64,000 bases of DNA, from assembly GCA_050084985.1 (NCBI GenBank), contig JBITNC010000001.1, forward strand, positions 10,974,001 to 11,038,000, given 5' to 3'. Below are positions 43,983 to 57,186 of this stretch, piece by piece. This DNA comes from Nageia nagi. Lineage: Eukaryota > Pinophyta. A model generated the notes under the pieces. It worked only from the letters and a program-made list of their open reading frames with translations, ran no database searches and was not told the DNA's origin. Within the stretch, counting starts at the first letter, position 1. Each line of letters opens with the position of its first letter. A program made the translations under genes and the position numbers.

Positions 43983-45933
43983 TGTTGAGCATGTGTGATT
44001 GTCATTGTTGTCAACACGTGGTTTTGGTAAAGATCAGGTTCTGAAAGCGATGAAGTTAGCAAGGAGGACTGAAAAGTCAGGTTAGTGAATAAAGCATAAG
44101 CTGGGTTAGTAAATGAAGCATTCTAGATCGGGTTCTGAAAGTGATGAAGTCAGCAAGGAGAACTGAAAAGCTAGGGTTAGTAAATAAAGCATTCTGGATC
44201 GGGTTTCGAAAGTGATGAAGTCAGTAAGGAGAATTGAAAAGCCAGGGTTAGTAAATAAAGCATTTTGGAAGAGATGACATCACGAGAAGAATGATGTTCA
44301 CATTTTTGAATGAAACCGGGTTCCAAAGATGATGAGGTCAGCAAGGGGTGATTAAAAAGGCCAAATTCAGTAGATTAAGCATTCCAGAATGAAATGATAA
44401 AAGCTCAGTTGTAAAAAACTAGGTTCCAGAGAAAGTGAGTAAAGCATTCTGGAAGCATGAAGATGACATCATGGGAAGAACAATGTTCACATTTTTGAAT
44501 GAAACCGGTTCTAGAGATGATGAGGTTAGCAAGGGGTGAATAAAAGTTCAGAGATAAAAGTGCGAAGATAAAAGTCTGGAGATAAAAGTCCGGAGATAAA
44601 AGTGCAAAGATAAAAGTGCGAAGATAAAAGTGCGAAGATAAAAGTTCGAGATAAAAGTTCGGAGATAAAAGTCTGGAGAGAAAAGTTCGGAGATAAAAGT
44701 TCAGAGATAAAAGTTCGAAGATAAAAGTCTGGAGATAAAAGTTCGGAGATAAAAGTCCAAAGATAAAAGTTCAGAGATAAAATTTCGGAGATAAAAGTTC
44801 AAAATAAAAGTTCGGAGATAAAAGTCTGGAGAGAAAAGTCCAGAGATAAAAGTTCAGACTCACGGGAAGCATTTTACTCTACTTTTGAGTCCAGAGAAGA
44901 TGATGTTACCAGTTGGTGTTGAAAATTCTGAAAGGCCATGCAGATAACTTGGAACTCTCTTCCGGAGTCTGAAGATGATGACATCATGGTGAATACAATA
45001 AACATCTGATAAGCTAGTCAATCTCTAGCTATAGAAAGAGACTCGGAACTAAAAATTAGATACTATCAAATCTCTAGAATCAGTGGAGAAAGAGCTACAC
45101 TTGTCTGAACAACTCTATTTGAGCAAGAGGAGCATTCATCAGCTACAGTAGTTGCAGTCTCAGATAGTGAACTCTCTTAGTGCAGGAGCAGTTACAAATA
45201 AAGATTCCTTTTCAGTTTGTTTTTATAACGTGTGATGATAGGAACAATTTTGTGAGGGGTTTTCTTGATGTGTAATGCTTTTCTTGATGTGTAATGGTTT
45301 GTAGGAATGGATGTGAAGAGTGGATTGTAGATTTAGGGAAAACTGGCGAGCAAAGTTGTGGTGAGTTGAAGTAATAGCGTGGAAGAGGTTGAGAGTGGAT
45401 CGAAGAAAGTGTGTAGTGGAGAGGGAAGAGCGTGGAAGGGGGGAGTATCCAGAGTATGTGAAGTGAGCAAACAAATATGCAGAGAGGATAGTGATTGTTT
45501 AACTGTGTTACTTTAGAACTGTGTGCAGAGATCAAACAATGAGCATTAGAGCTAGACCATTGAGGGTCTTCTAGAACTGTATTCCTTCCTCCTTTTTAAA
45601 TGTTGTATCAAGTGGGTGCTTGATAGCTGGAGTTGGTGCTCCAAGTAGTAGGTGCTACTATATTTAAAGTGGTAGTTGGTGCTACCCTTCACAGTTGGTG
45701 CTGTGAATCTGTAAGCTTTCTTTAATGACTAGATTTGGATTAGAGTCCAAGCAGTCATGTTCGAGGATGTAGCCAATCTGGTGAACCTCGTTATATCTGG
45801 TGTTGTGTGATGTACTTGGTGTGCTTGCTCAATTTTCTTTGGCTTTTAATCTATCTTTATTTACAAAGCTTAAATTGATTATTTTTATATACACTGATTC
45901 ACCCCCCCTCTCAGTATCACTCGAAGTCCAACA
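43983..45933 (+). repeat. 3' LTR of element I
   Basis: TGTTGAGCA to AGTCCAACA, 1951 bp, same zones as the 5' copy: 70-bp repeats (about 44030-44510), GATAAAAG array (44541-44858), hairpin cluster (about 45606-45707) and TATATTTAAA box. In the fifth hairpin the stem is TTCACAG/CTGTGAA instead of TTCATAG/CTATGAA: both arms changed. Confidence 0.94.
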
Positions 45934-45938
45934 TAAGG
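45934..45938. repeat. Target-site duplication of element I, right copy
   Basis: TAAGG, identical to 36737-36741. Confidence 0.93.
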
Positions 45939-48440
45939 TATCTTAAAAACAAAATTATTCAAATCATGAAAGACCAAAAATTTATGAAAAGTTTGCCTTC
46001 AATATCATCCATAATTGATCTATGTGAGAAGTGCATCTTAGGCAAGATGAATATAAAGAGATTTGAAAAAGATAAGATGATAAGGGTAACCAAATCTCTT
46101 CAATTTGTGCATTCAAATTTGATGGATCCATTTTATAGTAAGTCACTTGGAGGAGCATCTTATATCTTAAAATTTATTGATGAATTCAGTAGGATTACTT
46201 TTGGATATCTACTTGAGCACAAGGATCAAACCTTTTATAGGTTCAAAGATTTCAAGGTCTTAGTTGAAAATCAAATAAACCTTAAAATCAAGATCCTGAT
46301 ATCAGATAATGGGTGTAAGTATAACAACAATGAGTTTAATAACTATTGTGCCAAGTATAAGATCAAGATGTAATTTATAATTCCTTACATCCCTCAATAA
46401 AATGATATTGCTAAAAAGAAAAATAAGATAATTATGTAGATGGCTATTTGCATGTTGGAAAATCTTCCTAGTTTCTTATGCGATGAAGCTATGAGCACTA
46501 AAATTTACATTTTGAATAGGCATCCCATAAAAATATATTAAAAAAAAATCCCTTTTATGTATGGACATGAAAGAAACCTAACATTTCTCACTTTAAGGTG
46601 TTTTTTTGTGAAGTTTTCTCCTATATTATTTTTGAATAAAGAATGATTTAGAAAAGAGATTTGAAAAGTGCATCTTTGTGGGCTATTATAGTCATAATAG
46701 AGGTTACAAAATCTACTCTTTATCCTATAGAGTAATGTTCATCTCAATGGATGTAAATTTCAATAAACTTCTTAAAGAATATGCTTCTAATGAGGATGTT
46801 GATGATCTAGCTGACTCTTTAGTTACAACTAACTAGTTAGATAGCAATGTTTGTAAGTCATATTAGGAGCAAACTTCTCCAACATAGAGGATAAAAAGAA
46901 GTATGACCTTAATCAAATCCTTATTTACCAAAATTGATAACAAAAATGAATCCTTATCATTCAAGGGAGCTTCAAAGCACGAGTATTATATGGAAGCCAT
47001 GAAAGTGGAGTATGAGATGCTTATGAAAAATAAAACTTGGTACTTGATTCCTTATCCTAATGAAAGGAATGTGATTAGAAATAAGTGGATCTACAAGGTC
47101 AAGTATAATTTAGTTAGAAATGATTGAGAAATACAAGGTAAGGTTAGTATCCAATGATTTCATTTAGAAATACAGAGTTGATTATGAGGAAATCTTTTCT
47201 CTAGTGAAAATATGCCCACAATCAGGTTAATACTTACTATTTTAATAGCTCAATGATGGATAATTTTTCAACTTGAGATCAAGAGTATTTTTTCAATGGT
47301 GATTTAGATGTAGAGATCTACATGAATCAACTAGAAGGATTTGTTATGGAAGGAAAAGATTTCTTTATGTACAAGTTAAAGAAGTCATTGTATGGACTTA
47401 AGTAATCATCTAGAGCTTGGTACAAGAATATTTTAGGTTATTTTGAGGATATTGAGTTCTTTAAGTGCTTTTTTGACTTAGATCTATATGTGCTCAACCA
47501 AGGATAAGACTTGATCTTAATTCTCCTTTACATGGATGATCTTCTGATCACTAGAAACAATGATGAAATCATCTAAGAGTGCATATCCAAATTTAATAAA
47601 ACTTATGATATGACTAATCTTATTCTCTTGCATTACTATCTTAGAATTCAAGTATACTAATAAAAGGATTGTACTTACTTTAGTCAATCCAAGTATATCT
47701 TAAACATTTTGTATAAGTTTGGAGTCGAGGAGTGCAAACCTTTGCGATCTAATCTCTTTTGAAATCACTCTAACTCTTAAATCCAACTCTCAGCTAATAG
47801 ATGATACTTCTTATAAGCAATTAATTGGTAGTCTATTGTATTTGACTATCATCAGGTAAGATATTTCCTTTGGAATAAATATGATGATACAGTTTATGCA
47901 AAACTCATAATTTGAGCAACCTAAATTGTGTGAAGCAAATTTTAAGGTATGTTGTGGGAATTAAGGAGCTTGCTCTCAAGTATTCCAAGTTATCCTCATT
48001 TGTTCTCTTAGGGTTCTTAGATTCTAACTATGGGGGAGATAGAGATGATATGAAATCAACCTTTATGTATGTATTTAACATTGGTTTAGGTGATATCTCT
48101 TGGGATTCCAAGAAGTAGCCTACTATATCTCTTTCCATCATAGAAATGAATACTAAGCCATGTATGTTGGAGCTTAAGAAGCTATTTGTCTTATACATCT
48201 TTTGAAAGAAATTAGGTATGAGAAAGCTCACCCATATTAGATTTTTTTATTCAATCAATCAACTATTTTTTTAGATAAGAATCATGTTTTCCATCATAGA
48301 ATAAAACATGTTGAAACCCAAGTACATTTCATTAGGAAGAAGGTTCTTGATGATATCATACACTTGTAGTATTTTCCATTCACCCTAAACTTCATTGATC
48401 TGTTCACTAAACCCTTTCCTCAAGCTCAATTTTGCAAGTT
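45939..48440 (+). pseudogene. pol remnant of element H, part 2 (integrase to RNase H)
   Basis: Resumes within the integrase zinc domain (IMKDQKF...LCEKCILGKMN), then VHSNLMDPF (Asp lost to Asn), ISDNGCKYNNNEF and TAA at 46371-46373 at the shared stop site. RT fragments near 46903-47127 and 47270-47420, active site as YMDDLL near 47528. RNase H DDMKSTF near 48050. Sequence stops matching the family at about 48440, in the run before the polypurine tract, so the 3' region and LTR are deleted. Confidence 0.82.
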
Positions 48441-48459
48441 CTTTAGTATTACTTCCATA

Positions 48460-48479
48460 TGTGTGTGTGTGTGTGTGTG
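48460..48479 (+). repeat. (TG)10 microsatellite
   Basis: An uninterrupted TG run at the breakpoint where element H ends. It may mark the recombination or repair junction. Confidence 0.9.
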
Positions 48480-50916
48480 GTTTCAAGCTACCCTTTTAAT
48501 GTCTATTGGGTGACTTAAAACTATGCTCTTAGGTACTACCCTAAGAGAGTGGTTCTAACTACCCTAATACATCCTAAAATGGTATTTTTAAAGGCAATTT
48601 TTAACCACCCTCGAAGTGATAAACTAAGGAAATTTTAGGAGGTGGTTTTTAACCACCATTCTATGTTGTTTATATTTTAATGATACCTGAATAGATGTGT
48701 TATTCTTGTAGAATCACACTTTGGAGGGGTAAAATTCTTTATATTCTTTATTCTTTCATTTATTCATTGATTCTACAACAAAACTCCTTTAGTTACCACT
48801 TCTTATTTTCTTTTCATTCATTTGTAAATAATTGTACAAATTTTAGTCTTGAGTTTATATTGCATGACTTAGTCTTTACTTAAGATTCTTGTATATTACT
48901 AGGTCATATTTGTATTTTTGAGTTGAATTCAAATAGAATTATTTAAAATTATCATTTTGTTATAAGGAGGGTGTTATTTGTATGTAGTCTAATGAGTTAT
49001 TTCAAGGATCTATATACAAGCTATAACCTAAAGAATGTCAATTTTATAAGATCGACTAAGTCTTTTCTGGGCCTTATTTTTGGTTGTTATCATATATAGT
49101 CTATTTGTATGGTTGAAGTCAACTTAGGTTCTTATCCCATGTCTTATTACTTAGGTTTTAGTCTTGTGTAGTTTGGGGGTTATTTTTGGGTATTATTGTA
49201 CATAATTATTAGTTTTAGGTAAGTCACATAACAAGCATTATAGTTAGAGTCAAGATTAATAAGGCCTATGAAAATCCAAAGGTGACATCATACTTTCTAA
49301 TGGAAATCAGCGACCTCTAGATAACTTAGTCGATGGGTGGTCCTAATAGTTCTTTATGGCAAGAGTTATTCATAACTCCATATTCAAAAAACCCCACCAA
49401 TTTTGAGTGATGACATCACACCCTTTTGAAAAAATTAGTAGGCAACAAACATCTCAGGTTCCAGCAATACCTATCGATCTGTAACAAGACCCACCAAGGG
49501 GAGGTAAGCATATTTAGAAGAGAACACTCAGATCCACTCAATAAAGAGTGTATGACCCCCAAGACTCTACCAATGTGTCGACTACAACTCATTTTCATGT
49601 GGAAATAGTAGTTCTCTCTCAAGTTTGAATGGTAAATCTTCCTTCACCCTTATAGTGATTACATCTCATAGCTTCAAAACAAAGACATTAATGGTTGTAG
49701 AGAATTAGGTGATCGTTGACTATAGAGATGGCTAGATTATACTACAAGGATGAACCATTCCTCATAATTACAATAATAGTTCAAATATGCCATGATTAAG
49801 AGATAAAATATGACTGATTATGGCTAGATTAGTACATGATTAAAGATCTATGAATCCCCAAAATTAGCATTACATTGGGACTATAATCCATAATCAATCA
49901 TAGTTATATATTCATTTGTACATATTGTAAATATTTAGTTTCATTTAGTTTGTAGTCAAACAAGTAGTTATAGTCATTAATGGTGGACAACCACCCATTT
50001 TGTAAATAGAACACTATAAATAGAGAACTATTAGAGTTCCAAGAGGTCAAATATTTTAGCAAAGTTACCCAATGTGAGAAGTTTTTTCATATATGATAAT
50101 ACAATATAATGGTATTTTTCCCTCTGTAATTTGTGATTATTATCTAGTTTTGTAAACATTATGTATGAAGCACTATCCTAAATTATGGTTGTGTATTGCA
50201 ATTGCGAAACTTCAAGAGTAAGTTAGATATTCTATTATTAGTCTTGAAAATAGATTATTACCTATGCAATGATGCCCTAGTTGATTAGTTCTTGTTTTAT
50301 TTTTGTAGTTTAGATTTTCATCTCTTTCGTGTTACCCTTTACCTCTTTTATCTCTTTTCAGTTACTTTTAACCTATTTCATAGATAGGAACTAGCCTATA
50401 ACCCATAGATTGAGCAAAAACTATATGAGTTCATTATCCCACCACTTTTTGCTCTTTTAAGAACCCTACTATTATATGAAATAGAGAACTTTATAGACCA
50501 AACCCTTAGGTTGCATTATACTGATCAATAGTAGAAACATTCAATTTTGGCATGCTTTATGGGACATGAACACAAATCCATATTTTATGGGCATGAATAA
50601 GCAATATAGTTATGTTTGGTAAGCTATCACTTTGTTCTTAAAATATTATAAGGTTTGTTTCAACTTATTTGCAACTTTGCTATCAAACCAATCAATATTT
50701 TGAACCCTAGCACATCTAAACTGTAGATTTACTAGAAGTAGGGCCATAAGTTCTTTAAGAAATCCTAGGTTTCAAGAGCTATGAATTCCTCAAAAAAGGA
50801 CTAGGATAAAGATTTGTTGTACCTTATCTCCATAATTTCCTATAAGAGTTATCCCATTATGAGTTGTATTTGACTCTATTTAGCAAAATCCTTCACCTTA
50901 TACAACTGGTCCAAAC
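48480..50916 (+). other. Upstream region of gypsy element Gy3, probably including its LTR
   Basis: No coding pattern. A CACTATAAATAGAG TATA box lies at 50012-50025, as expected of an LTR promoter upstream of the gag at 50917, but LTR ends and a primer-binding site could not be fixed. Frames at 48695, 49416 and 49426 show no protein resemblance. A duplicated TTTTTAACCACC motif occurs at about 48598 and 48644. Confidence 0.4.
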
Positions 50917-52330
50917 ATGGCTCAACCTACCCTTGTAGATTTTTCTATTTGGAATAATAGCCATCCACTGGTAGTTCCTCCCAATTCTATACCTATACCT
51001 AAGCAACATTTAAAGTTTTTCCTACATATGATGGGCTTGGAAAAATGCCTTATGGATATTATCAGATGTATCTCTTTTGGCATCTAGCTTTGATATCAAT
51101 GATGAAATTGTCATGATCAAATTATTATCACATTTTTTGAAGGAAAAGTAGTTGAATGGTTTAGAATTATCACCTCTAGTAAATACATACATGGGGAGAG
51201 TTATGTCAAGCTCTTATTAAGAGATTTACTGAATATGATGACCTCATTGCATGTATTAAAAGATATCCCCATGAGTCAATGGATAATTTTAACATCAAAT
51301 TTGAGAAAACTTGGAAATCTATTCCAACAAGGATCAAGCCAAAAAATGCTCAACCTTGGTATATTATAGGAAAGCACTCACTTGAACCTAAATTTATTGA
51401 ATGTCATGTTGAGAGATATGTTTTAGATTTCTATCAAATAACTAAGATGGTTGAACATACCTTGGTATCTTCTTGGAAGATGCAGCCTAGATCTGTTATG
51501 CCCTTATTTTCTAATATACCTCCAAATCAAGCTCCATTACAAATTCCTCATCTAGGAATACTAGCTTTACCACCTCCTCCTCCTAAATCTATAACTCAAA
51601 ACTAAATACTAGCACTACTAACTCTAGCATCTACAAGTATAAGCATTGGTTCTAACTCACAAGAGGAAGAGAGGATAAGGTAGTTGGAGATAACTATTAG
51701 AAACCTAATAAATAAGCTTACTCTATAAGAGAGGTAGAATCAAGGATTAAACTATAGGAGATATGATAATTAGTATCAACCAAGATTCTAACCCAAAAAT
51801 AATCAACTAGAACAATCTCTTACTCGTAAAGTAGTAGAAATTGTAGTAATGGTTAGTTCTATAGAAAGTGATGCTTTGAGTATTACCTAAGGGTGTCCTC
51901 CCTATTCAGCTCCACATTTTTTAGAATCCTATGCGTGTATCAACACCAACATTTGGGCTTACATTTTGACCAAATGATAGAACCTACATTAGACCCTATC
52001 ATAGATCTTATCATGGTTAATTTTTATTTTTTTGGTTATACCAGAGAATAAGCCAATTATGTTCAAAGTAGAGCTTCTACTTCAGCAACCTTGTAGCAAG
52101 CCCAAATCACTTAGCTAAATCAACAAACCATTCCAGCTCAACTTGATCCAAAGAGAGCTAAAGCTCCTATGTCTCAAACATAGAATCAAATAAATCAATT
52201 TCCAAACTATCTAGATCAAGTTTCACAAGGCTCGGGTAATGTTGCTCCTATTGCAAGAAACCTCGCTCAAATAAAAAATGATGTCCTAAAAAGAGAAATA
52301 CCTTATCCATTGAGATATCCTTTCATAACT
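50917..52330 (+). pseudogene. gag remnant of Gy3
   Basis: ATG 50917 starts MAQPTLVDFSIWNN. A frameshift near 51018 precedes a KFFPTYDGLG-type motif; capsid motifs follow: VVEWFRIITSSKYI, WGELCQALIKRF, DNFNIKFEKTWKSIP (51279-51320). The open stretch 51279-51605 ends with a Pro-rich piece. The remainder is broken by many stops. No zinc knuckle could be seen. Confidence 0.7.
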
Positions 52331-52389
52331 AAATATCATAAGGAGAAGGCTACTCAATAATTTAGATCGTATCAGTCTCTTATGTTCCA

Positions 52390-52900
52390 TACAATATTGT
52401 GGAAGAATTAAAAAGGATAATTTCTAAAATGACAATATTTGATATATTAAGGATTTTGAGTCAAATTGATATTTTGCAAGAAGCTTTGAATCTTAAGAAT
52501 AATAAAAAAAAAGTAAATAAGGATAATATGGCATTTATAAATGCTGATGATGTCCCTCCAACTCTTATATGTATAATAAGACCTCCACCTTTTTATCTAT
52601 CTCTTAGATTAGAAGGTTGGATAGTTCATAATTATATGATTGATATTGGAGTTACTATTACCATTATTCCCAAAGTTGTTACAAATGAGATAAAATTGTA
52701 TACAACTTGATGCATAAATGGATTCATAAAACTAGATTCTTCCCTTGTAGATATGATTGGTAGTGTTAAAGGAGTTTTCATAACCTTGAATGCATTCCTT
52801 GACATTTGTGTCATTCAAGATATAATTGTATTTTATCTTCCACCTCTATTTGGGATTTGCTTATCTAGATAATTCACTACCAAATTGCAAGGGTATCTAG
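52390..52900 (+). pseudogene. Pre-protease segment and retropepsin of Gy3
   Basis: Open at 52399-52710 (EELKRIISKMTIFDILRIL... then NADDVPPTLICI). The retropepsin core is YMIDIGVTITIIPKVV (about 52635-52682), where the family has D-S/T-G; Ile replaces Ser/Thr, so the active site is defective. After a TGA the frame continues through SSLVDMIGSVKGVF and an IVFYLPPLFG segment. Confidence 0.75.
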
Positions 52901-53175
52901 CCTTATATTATACACACCTCCTACTTCCTTTTCAAAATAAGCATGTCAAAATCTCAAATGAGGACATCCATATTAAGATGATCATTGAGAAAAATTGCAT
53001 GATCCTAAGCAAGTAGAGACATTTGAAAGAGATCCACTCATGGAATCACTACTAACCATATAGATTCTTTTAGAAAATTACCTTAATTATTAGGTCACTT
53101 ATATTGACATGGGTAACTACTTCTTATATGAAAATGTTCAACCAAATCTCAATCACATTTGAAATAAAATATGAA

Positions 53176-53580
53176 GTATGGATGATTTTTTTGATGGAGC
53201 TAGATGTAAACATGAATGTAGAGCTGGTATTGTTTTTAAATTACTTGAGAGATACATGAGAATTTTTCATTCAAATTCATATGGACTTGCATCAATAATG
53301 CTGCTAGATATGAAGCTCTATGTTTAAGGATATCTAAAGCTATCAGTATGGTCATCATATGCTTAGTAGTTCAAGGTGATTCTAAGTTGATCATAAATCA
53401 AGTCAAAGATAAGATCATTGCAAGGCATCACTATCTCAAGACTTAAAGGAATAGGATATGGGACCTGATGGAATCATTCCTAGCAATCAATTTTATCTCT
53501 ATTCCTAGAAAGTGTAATCAAATTATTAATGCACTTGCTAGCAAAGGAGCACATTTCAATCCTACTCATCACAAGAGAGG
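53176..53580 (+). pseudogene. Extra (archaeal-type) RNase H of Gy3, upstream of RT
   Basis: Pattern of the RVT_3-type RNase H: FDGAR near 53193 (first Asp), AGIVF, then after a one-base loss near 53295 NAARYEALCL (Glu), VVQGDSKLIINQV (Asp, about 53370) and HHYLKT, ending with NQIINALASKGA (about 53518), where the fourth acidic residue is Asn. Two in-frame defects make it inactive. Dual-RNase H elements are known in the Tat lineage, where as far as I know the extra domain usually follows the gypsy RNase H. Here it lies between protease and RT, followed by an INFWQVFES-like linker. Confidence 0.8.
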
Positions 53581-54009
53581 TAGCTATGGAGTCAAATATT
53601 TGTGTAGGCCATATATACCTAACACTATAAATTTTTGGTAGGTATTTGAATCCGTGAGCATATTATGAACTTTTTAATAGATGAAGCAGTAGCTCACACT
53701 TTTGATGTTACAAAATTACCTGATTATTTTCAAAATTAGATGTTATACAAATTACAAATAATTTAATACCTAAAGGACTACTTTTCTTTGAACAACTATT
53801 TAATTCTAAAGATATTAAAAGAGCCAAAACCATGGCTATTCAAAAGGAAAGCAATGTTGAGCTAGAAGTTGAAGCCAAAAAATGATTAAAAGTTGGATCA
53901 AAGTGCATTGAAGAAGAAAAAAAGATGCTACTTCAGATTTACCATGAGTTCACCAAGGTAATTTTCTAGACTTATGATGATCTTTAAAACATATTACAAG
54001 AATGTGATC

Positions 54010-54780
54010 TAACACACCATTGAGCTTGATCTAGATGCAAAACCATATAGGAAAAAATAAAGGCCAGTAAACTCAAGAATAGAAGAAGCAATGAAATAGG
54101 ATTTGCTAAAATCTTAGATGCTAAAATTATTTATCCTATCAAACATTCTTCTTGGGTAGCAAATTTAGTCTTAGTAAGGAAAAAGAAAGGAGAGATTAGA
54201 CTATGTGTAGATTTTAGAAATCTAAACCAAGTTTCCCTAAAAGATAACTATCCTCTTCCTCCCATGGAACAAATATTATAAATCATAGTTAGAACATGTT
54301 ATTTTTTAATGATTGATGGTTTTTCAAGATTCAACCAAATCTAGTTAAAGGATGAGAATCAATATAAAACTACATTTACCACCAAGTGGGGAATATTTAT
54401 GTTTCAGAGAATACCTCTTAGTCTCTCCAATGCTAGGGCTACTTTTCAAAGAGAAATGGAGTGTGCCTTGGGTGATTTGATAAATAAGATAATCCTTGTC
54501 TACTTGGATGACATTACTTTATTTTCCAAGAGTAGAAAAAATCACTTTGACCATCTTAGGCAAGTTTTTGAAAAATGTATGCAATTTGGGATTTCTATCA
54601 ATCCCAAAAAATCTATTTTTATGGATAACCAAGGAAAATTGCTTGGCCATATTATTTCAAAAGAAGGATTGGAAATTGATCTTGAAAAATTCAAAGCTAT
54701 TTAAGCATTACCTCTACTTTCAAATAAAAAGTCCTTGTAATTTTTCTTGGTCAAATCAATTTTGTTAAAAAATCTATTAG
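54010..54780 (+). pseudogene. Reverse transcriptase of Gy3
   Basis: Gypsy RT motifs in order: HTIELDLDAKPYR, SSWVANLVLVRKKKGEIRLCVDFRNLN, DNYPLPPM, FLMIDGFSRFNQI, KTTFTTKWGIFMFQRIPL, ATFQREM and YLDDITLFSK (active site YLDD, about 54508), then LLGHIISKEGLEID. One shift near 54105 and a few stops, two at expected Gln. Confidence 0.88.
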
Positions 54781-54879
54781 TGATTTTTTCCCTACTATTT
54801 CTCCAATTACAACAATGCTAAAGAAAGATGCATAGTTCTCCTAGTATTATGAAGCAAAGCAAGCTTTTCATGATATCAA

Positions 54880-55262
54880 AAGGGCTATAACAAAAGCTCC
54901 AATTTTGAAAAATCTAGATTTTTCAAAAGACTATATTATATATGCTTATGGAATAGAGAAAAGTATTGCAACCATATTGGCACAAAAGGATGACCAAAAG
55001 GAAGAGCATATTATTACCTTTCATAGTTAGACACTACATAAACATCAAATGAAATATTCATTCATTGAAAAGCAAGTGTTCTCTATTATGAGAGGTCTAA
55101 AAAAATTCAAGCATTATGTGTCTCAAAATAAGATCCTTGTATATACCATTCACCTTGATGTCATAAATCATTTTATTTAAGGAGAGTTGGGTGAATAAAA
55201 AGCTAGTTGGATAATAAGAATAATGGAGTATGACATTGAAATTAAACCAACAATATTATCGT
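54880..55262 (+). pseudogene. Gypsy RNase H of Gy3
   Basis: LDFSKDYIIYAYGIEKSIATILAQKDD, with the first catalytic Asp position occupied by Tyr/Ala (AYGI for TDAS), then a FIEKQVFSIMRGLKKFKHYV segment and an IEIKP end. Loss of catalytic residues in this domain would fit functional replacement by the extra RNase H, or simple decay. Confidence 0.75.
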
Positions 55263-55429
55263 AAGAAGAGCCCTTTGTTAGAATATAGCAAAGGTAACAC
55301 ACATAATTTCTTTCATAGAGGATGAAGAGCATCTAAATGAAGAGAGTGATTGGATGAAATAATATTTTGTATATTTCAGAACTAGATGTTGCCCTAAATC
55401 TTTTGATAGATTTTAGAGAAGAAGTTTCA

Positions 55430-56612
55430 AGATGCAAACACTCAAATTCATAATGATTGATGACCATATCTACAAGAAAATGTTTGATCAAACCTTATTG
55501 AGATGTGTAACTCAAGATGAAGCCCAGAGAATTTTACATGAATTTCATTATGGATTCTCTAGAGGACACTATAGTGGTACTAATAAAATAAAAAATATAT
55601 TATAGCCAAGCTCTTATTGGTCTACTTTGTTCCAAGACTCTTACAAGATAGCTGGAAAATGTGATAAATGTAATAGGTATGTGGAAAAGAGAAGACAAGT
55701 TTCCATGCCTCTCAAACCTATGGTCATTGAAGAACCTTTCCAACAATGGGATTTACACTTCATTGGTGTTATTAATACAAACTCTTCAGCAGGTCATAAG
55801 TTTATCTTGATTTCCATAGACTACTTCATAAGATGGTTAGAAGCTATGCCATGTAAAAATGCATATCAAGAGGTAGTGATGGAGATGATAAAGAGATTGA
55901 TCACTCATTTCAATATTCCATAGACCATTGCATCAGATAATGATCTTGTAATCACTGAGACTAATAAATAAGAATTTGTTGCTTAGTATGAGATTTATTG
56001 GATTTTCCCTTCAAATTATTACCTATAAGAAATAGGTTGGATGAATCAATGAATAAAAACTTAACCTGAATTATCAAGAGAACCATTGAAGGAATCCTAG
56101 CCAATGGCACATAAAACTAGACTATGCATTATGGGCTAATAGAATTAGTATCAAATAAACTATCAAAACATCACCCTATGCATTAGTTTATGGTAAGATA
56201 CCTATGCTACCCATTCATCTTGAATCACCTGCACTAAAAATCCTACAAGAGTTAGATGATTGTGACTTCAAACCACTATAAGTAAGGTTTAATCAGTCGA
56301 TCAAGCTGGAAGAAGAAAGAAATAAAGCTTATGAGTATTTCCAACATAGCTAAAAGATTGTCAAAAATTGGTTCAACAAAAAAGAAGTCTTCTCGAGTAA
56401 AGTTTCAAGTTGGAGATATAGTCCTCAAATAGGATGAGGATAGAACAAAACTCAAAAAATATTAGTGATTTGATTCCTTATGGAGTAGGCCTTATATTAG
56501 TATTAAAGCTCTACAAAATAACATGTTTATATTAAAATATATTTATGGATCTTGAGAGTTTCCCATACCAATAAATGGGATCCATATTAAACATTATAGG
56601 GTAATCAAGTGA
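55430..56612 (+). pseudogene. Integrase of Gy3
   Basis: HHCC domain HEFHYG...HYSG...CDKCNRY (about 55542-55680), then a central open stretch 55627-55923 with EEPFQQWDLHFIG (first Asp) and the second Asp in IASDND (about 55930). The Glu region is scrambled. A C-terminal region with IPINGIHIKHYRV lies at about 56570-56605. Multiple stops. Confidence 0.8.
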
Positions 56613-57186
56613 TTTTATAACACCCACCAAGCTTGTACAGTGTAAATAGTCCTACTTGTTTGTTATGTTCCATTTATACAAAAAAATAATGTTTGTATAT
56701 ATTATGTGCTATAGGTGTAAATCCCAAGGTGGTAAGTAGCCATCAATGACAACATTTATTGGACATGGTGGAAGCTAAGTTCGATAGCTACAAAACATCA
56801 CATTAGAGGATTTGATTTCTAATATAGGATTGCCTCAAAAAAACCACACTTTATGTGTCACTTACCATTTTAAAATCTAATGTGCTTGAATTAAATGCCA
56901 TTCTACCTATCATACCTGACACTACCATTTGCATGACCCTGAATTCCTAATTCATTAATTTTTCATTAATAAATGGCACTCACAAACCATAGGAAAATAA
57001 AACATAGTCCTTAACCTGTTATTTCTTCACTTACTAAATTTTAGAGCCCAAGTTTTTAAGAGTTGTAGATCAACACATTATCTATAAAGCTTTTAACACT
57101 AGTGTGGGGGAGTCTCAAAGCTTTATTTTATATAGGTTGGAGGAACTTGATATTTACCTGATATGTACAAAAATTATTGAACATCA
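56613..57186 (+). other. 3' noncoding region of Gy3
   Basis: AT-rich DNA after pol without a clear frame. No polypurine tract directly followed by TG was identified before element G interrupts; a GTGTGGGGGAG stretch lies near 57102. Confidence 0.4.

Larger units (their letters stand above)
36742..45933 (+). mobile_element. Complete copia element I (long LTRs), nested in element H
   Basis: A 9192-bp Ty1/copia element unrelated in LTR sequence to the other copies. LTRs are 1880 and 1951 bp (TGTTGAGCA to AGTCCAACA), with a perfect primer-binding site, gag with coiled coil, PR-IN-RT-RNase H and the TAAGG duplication. Coding sequence is almost complete, with eight or so nonsense codons and two frameshifts. 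It is the youngest insertion in the right half. Confidence 0.96.
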
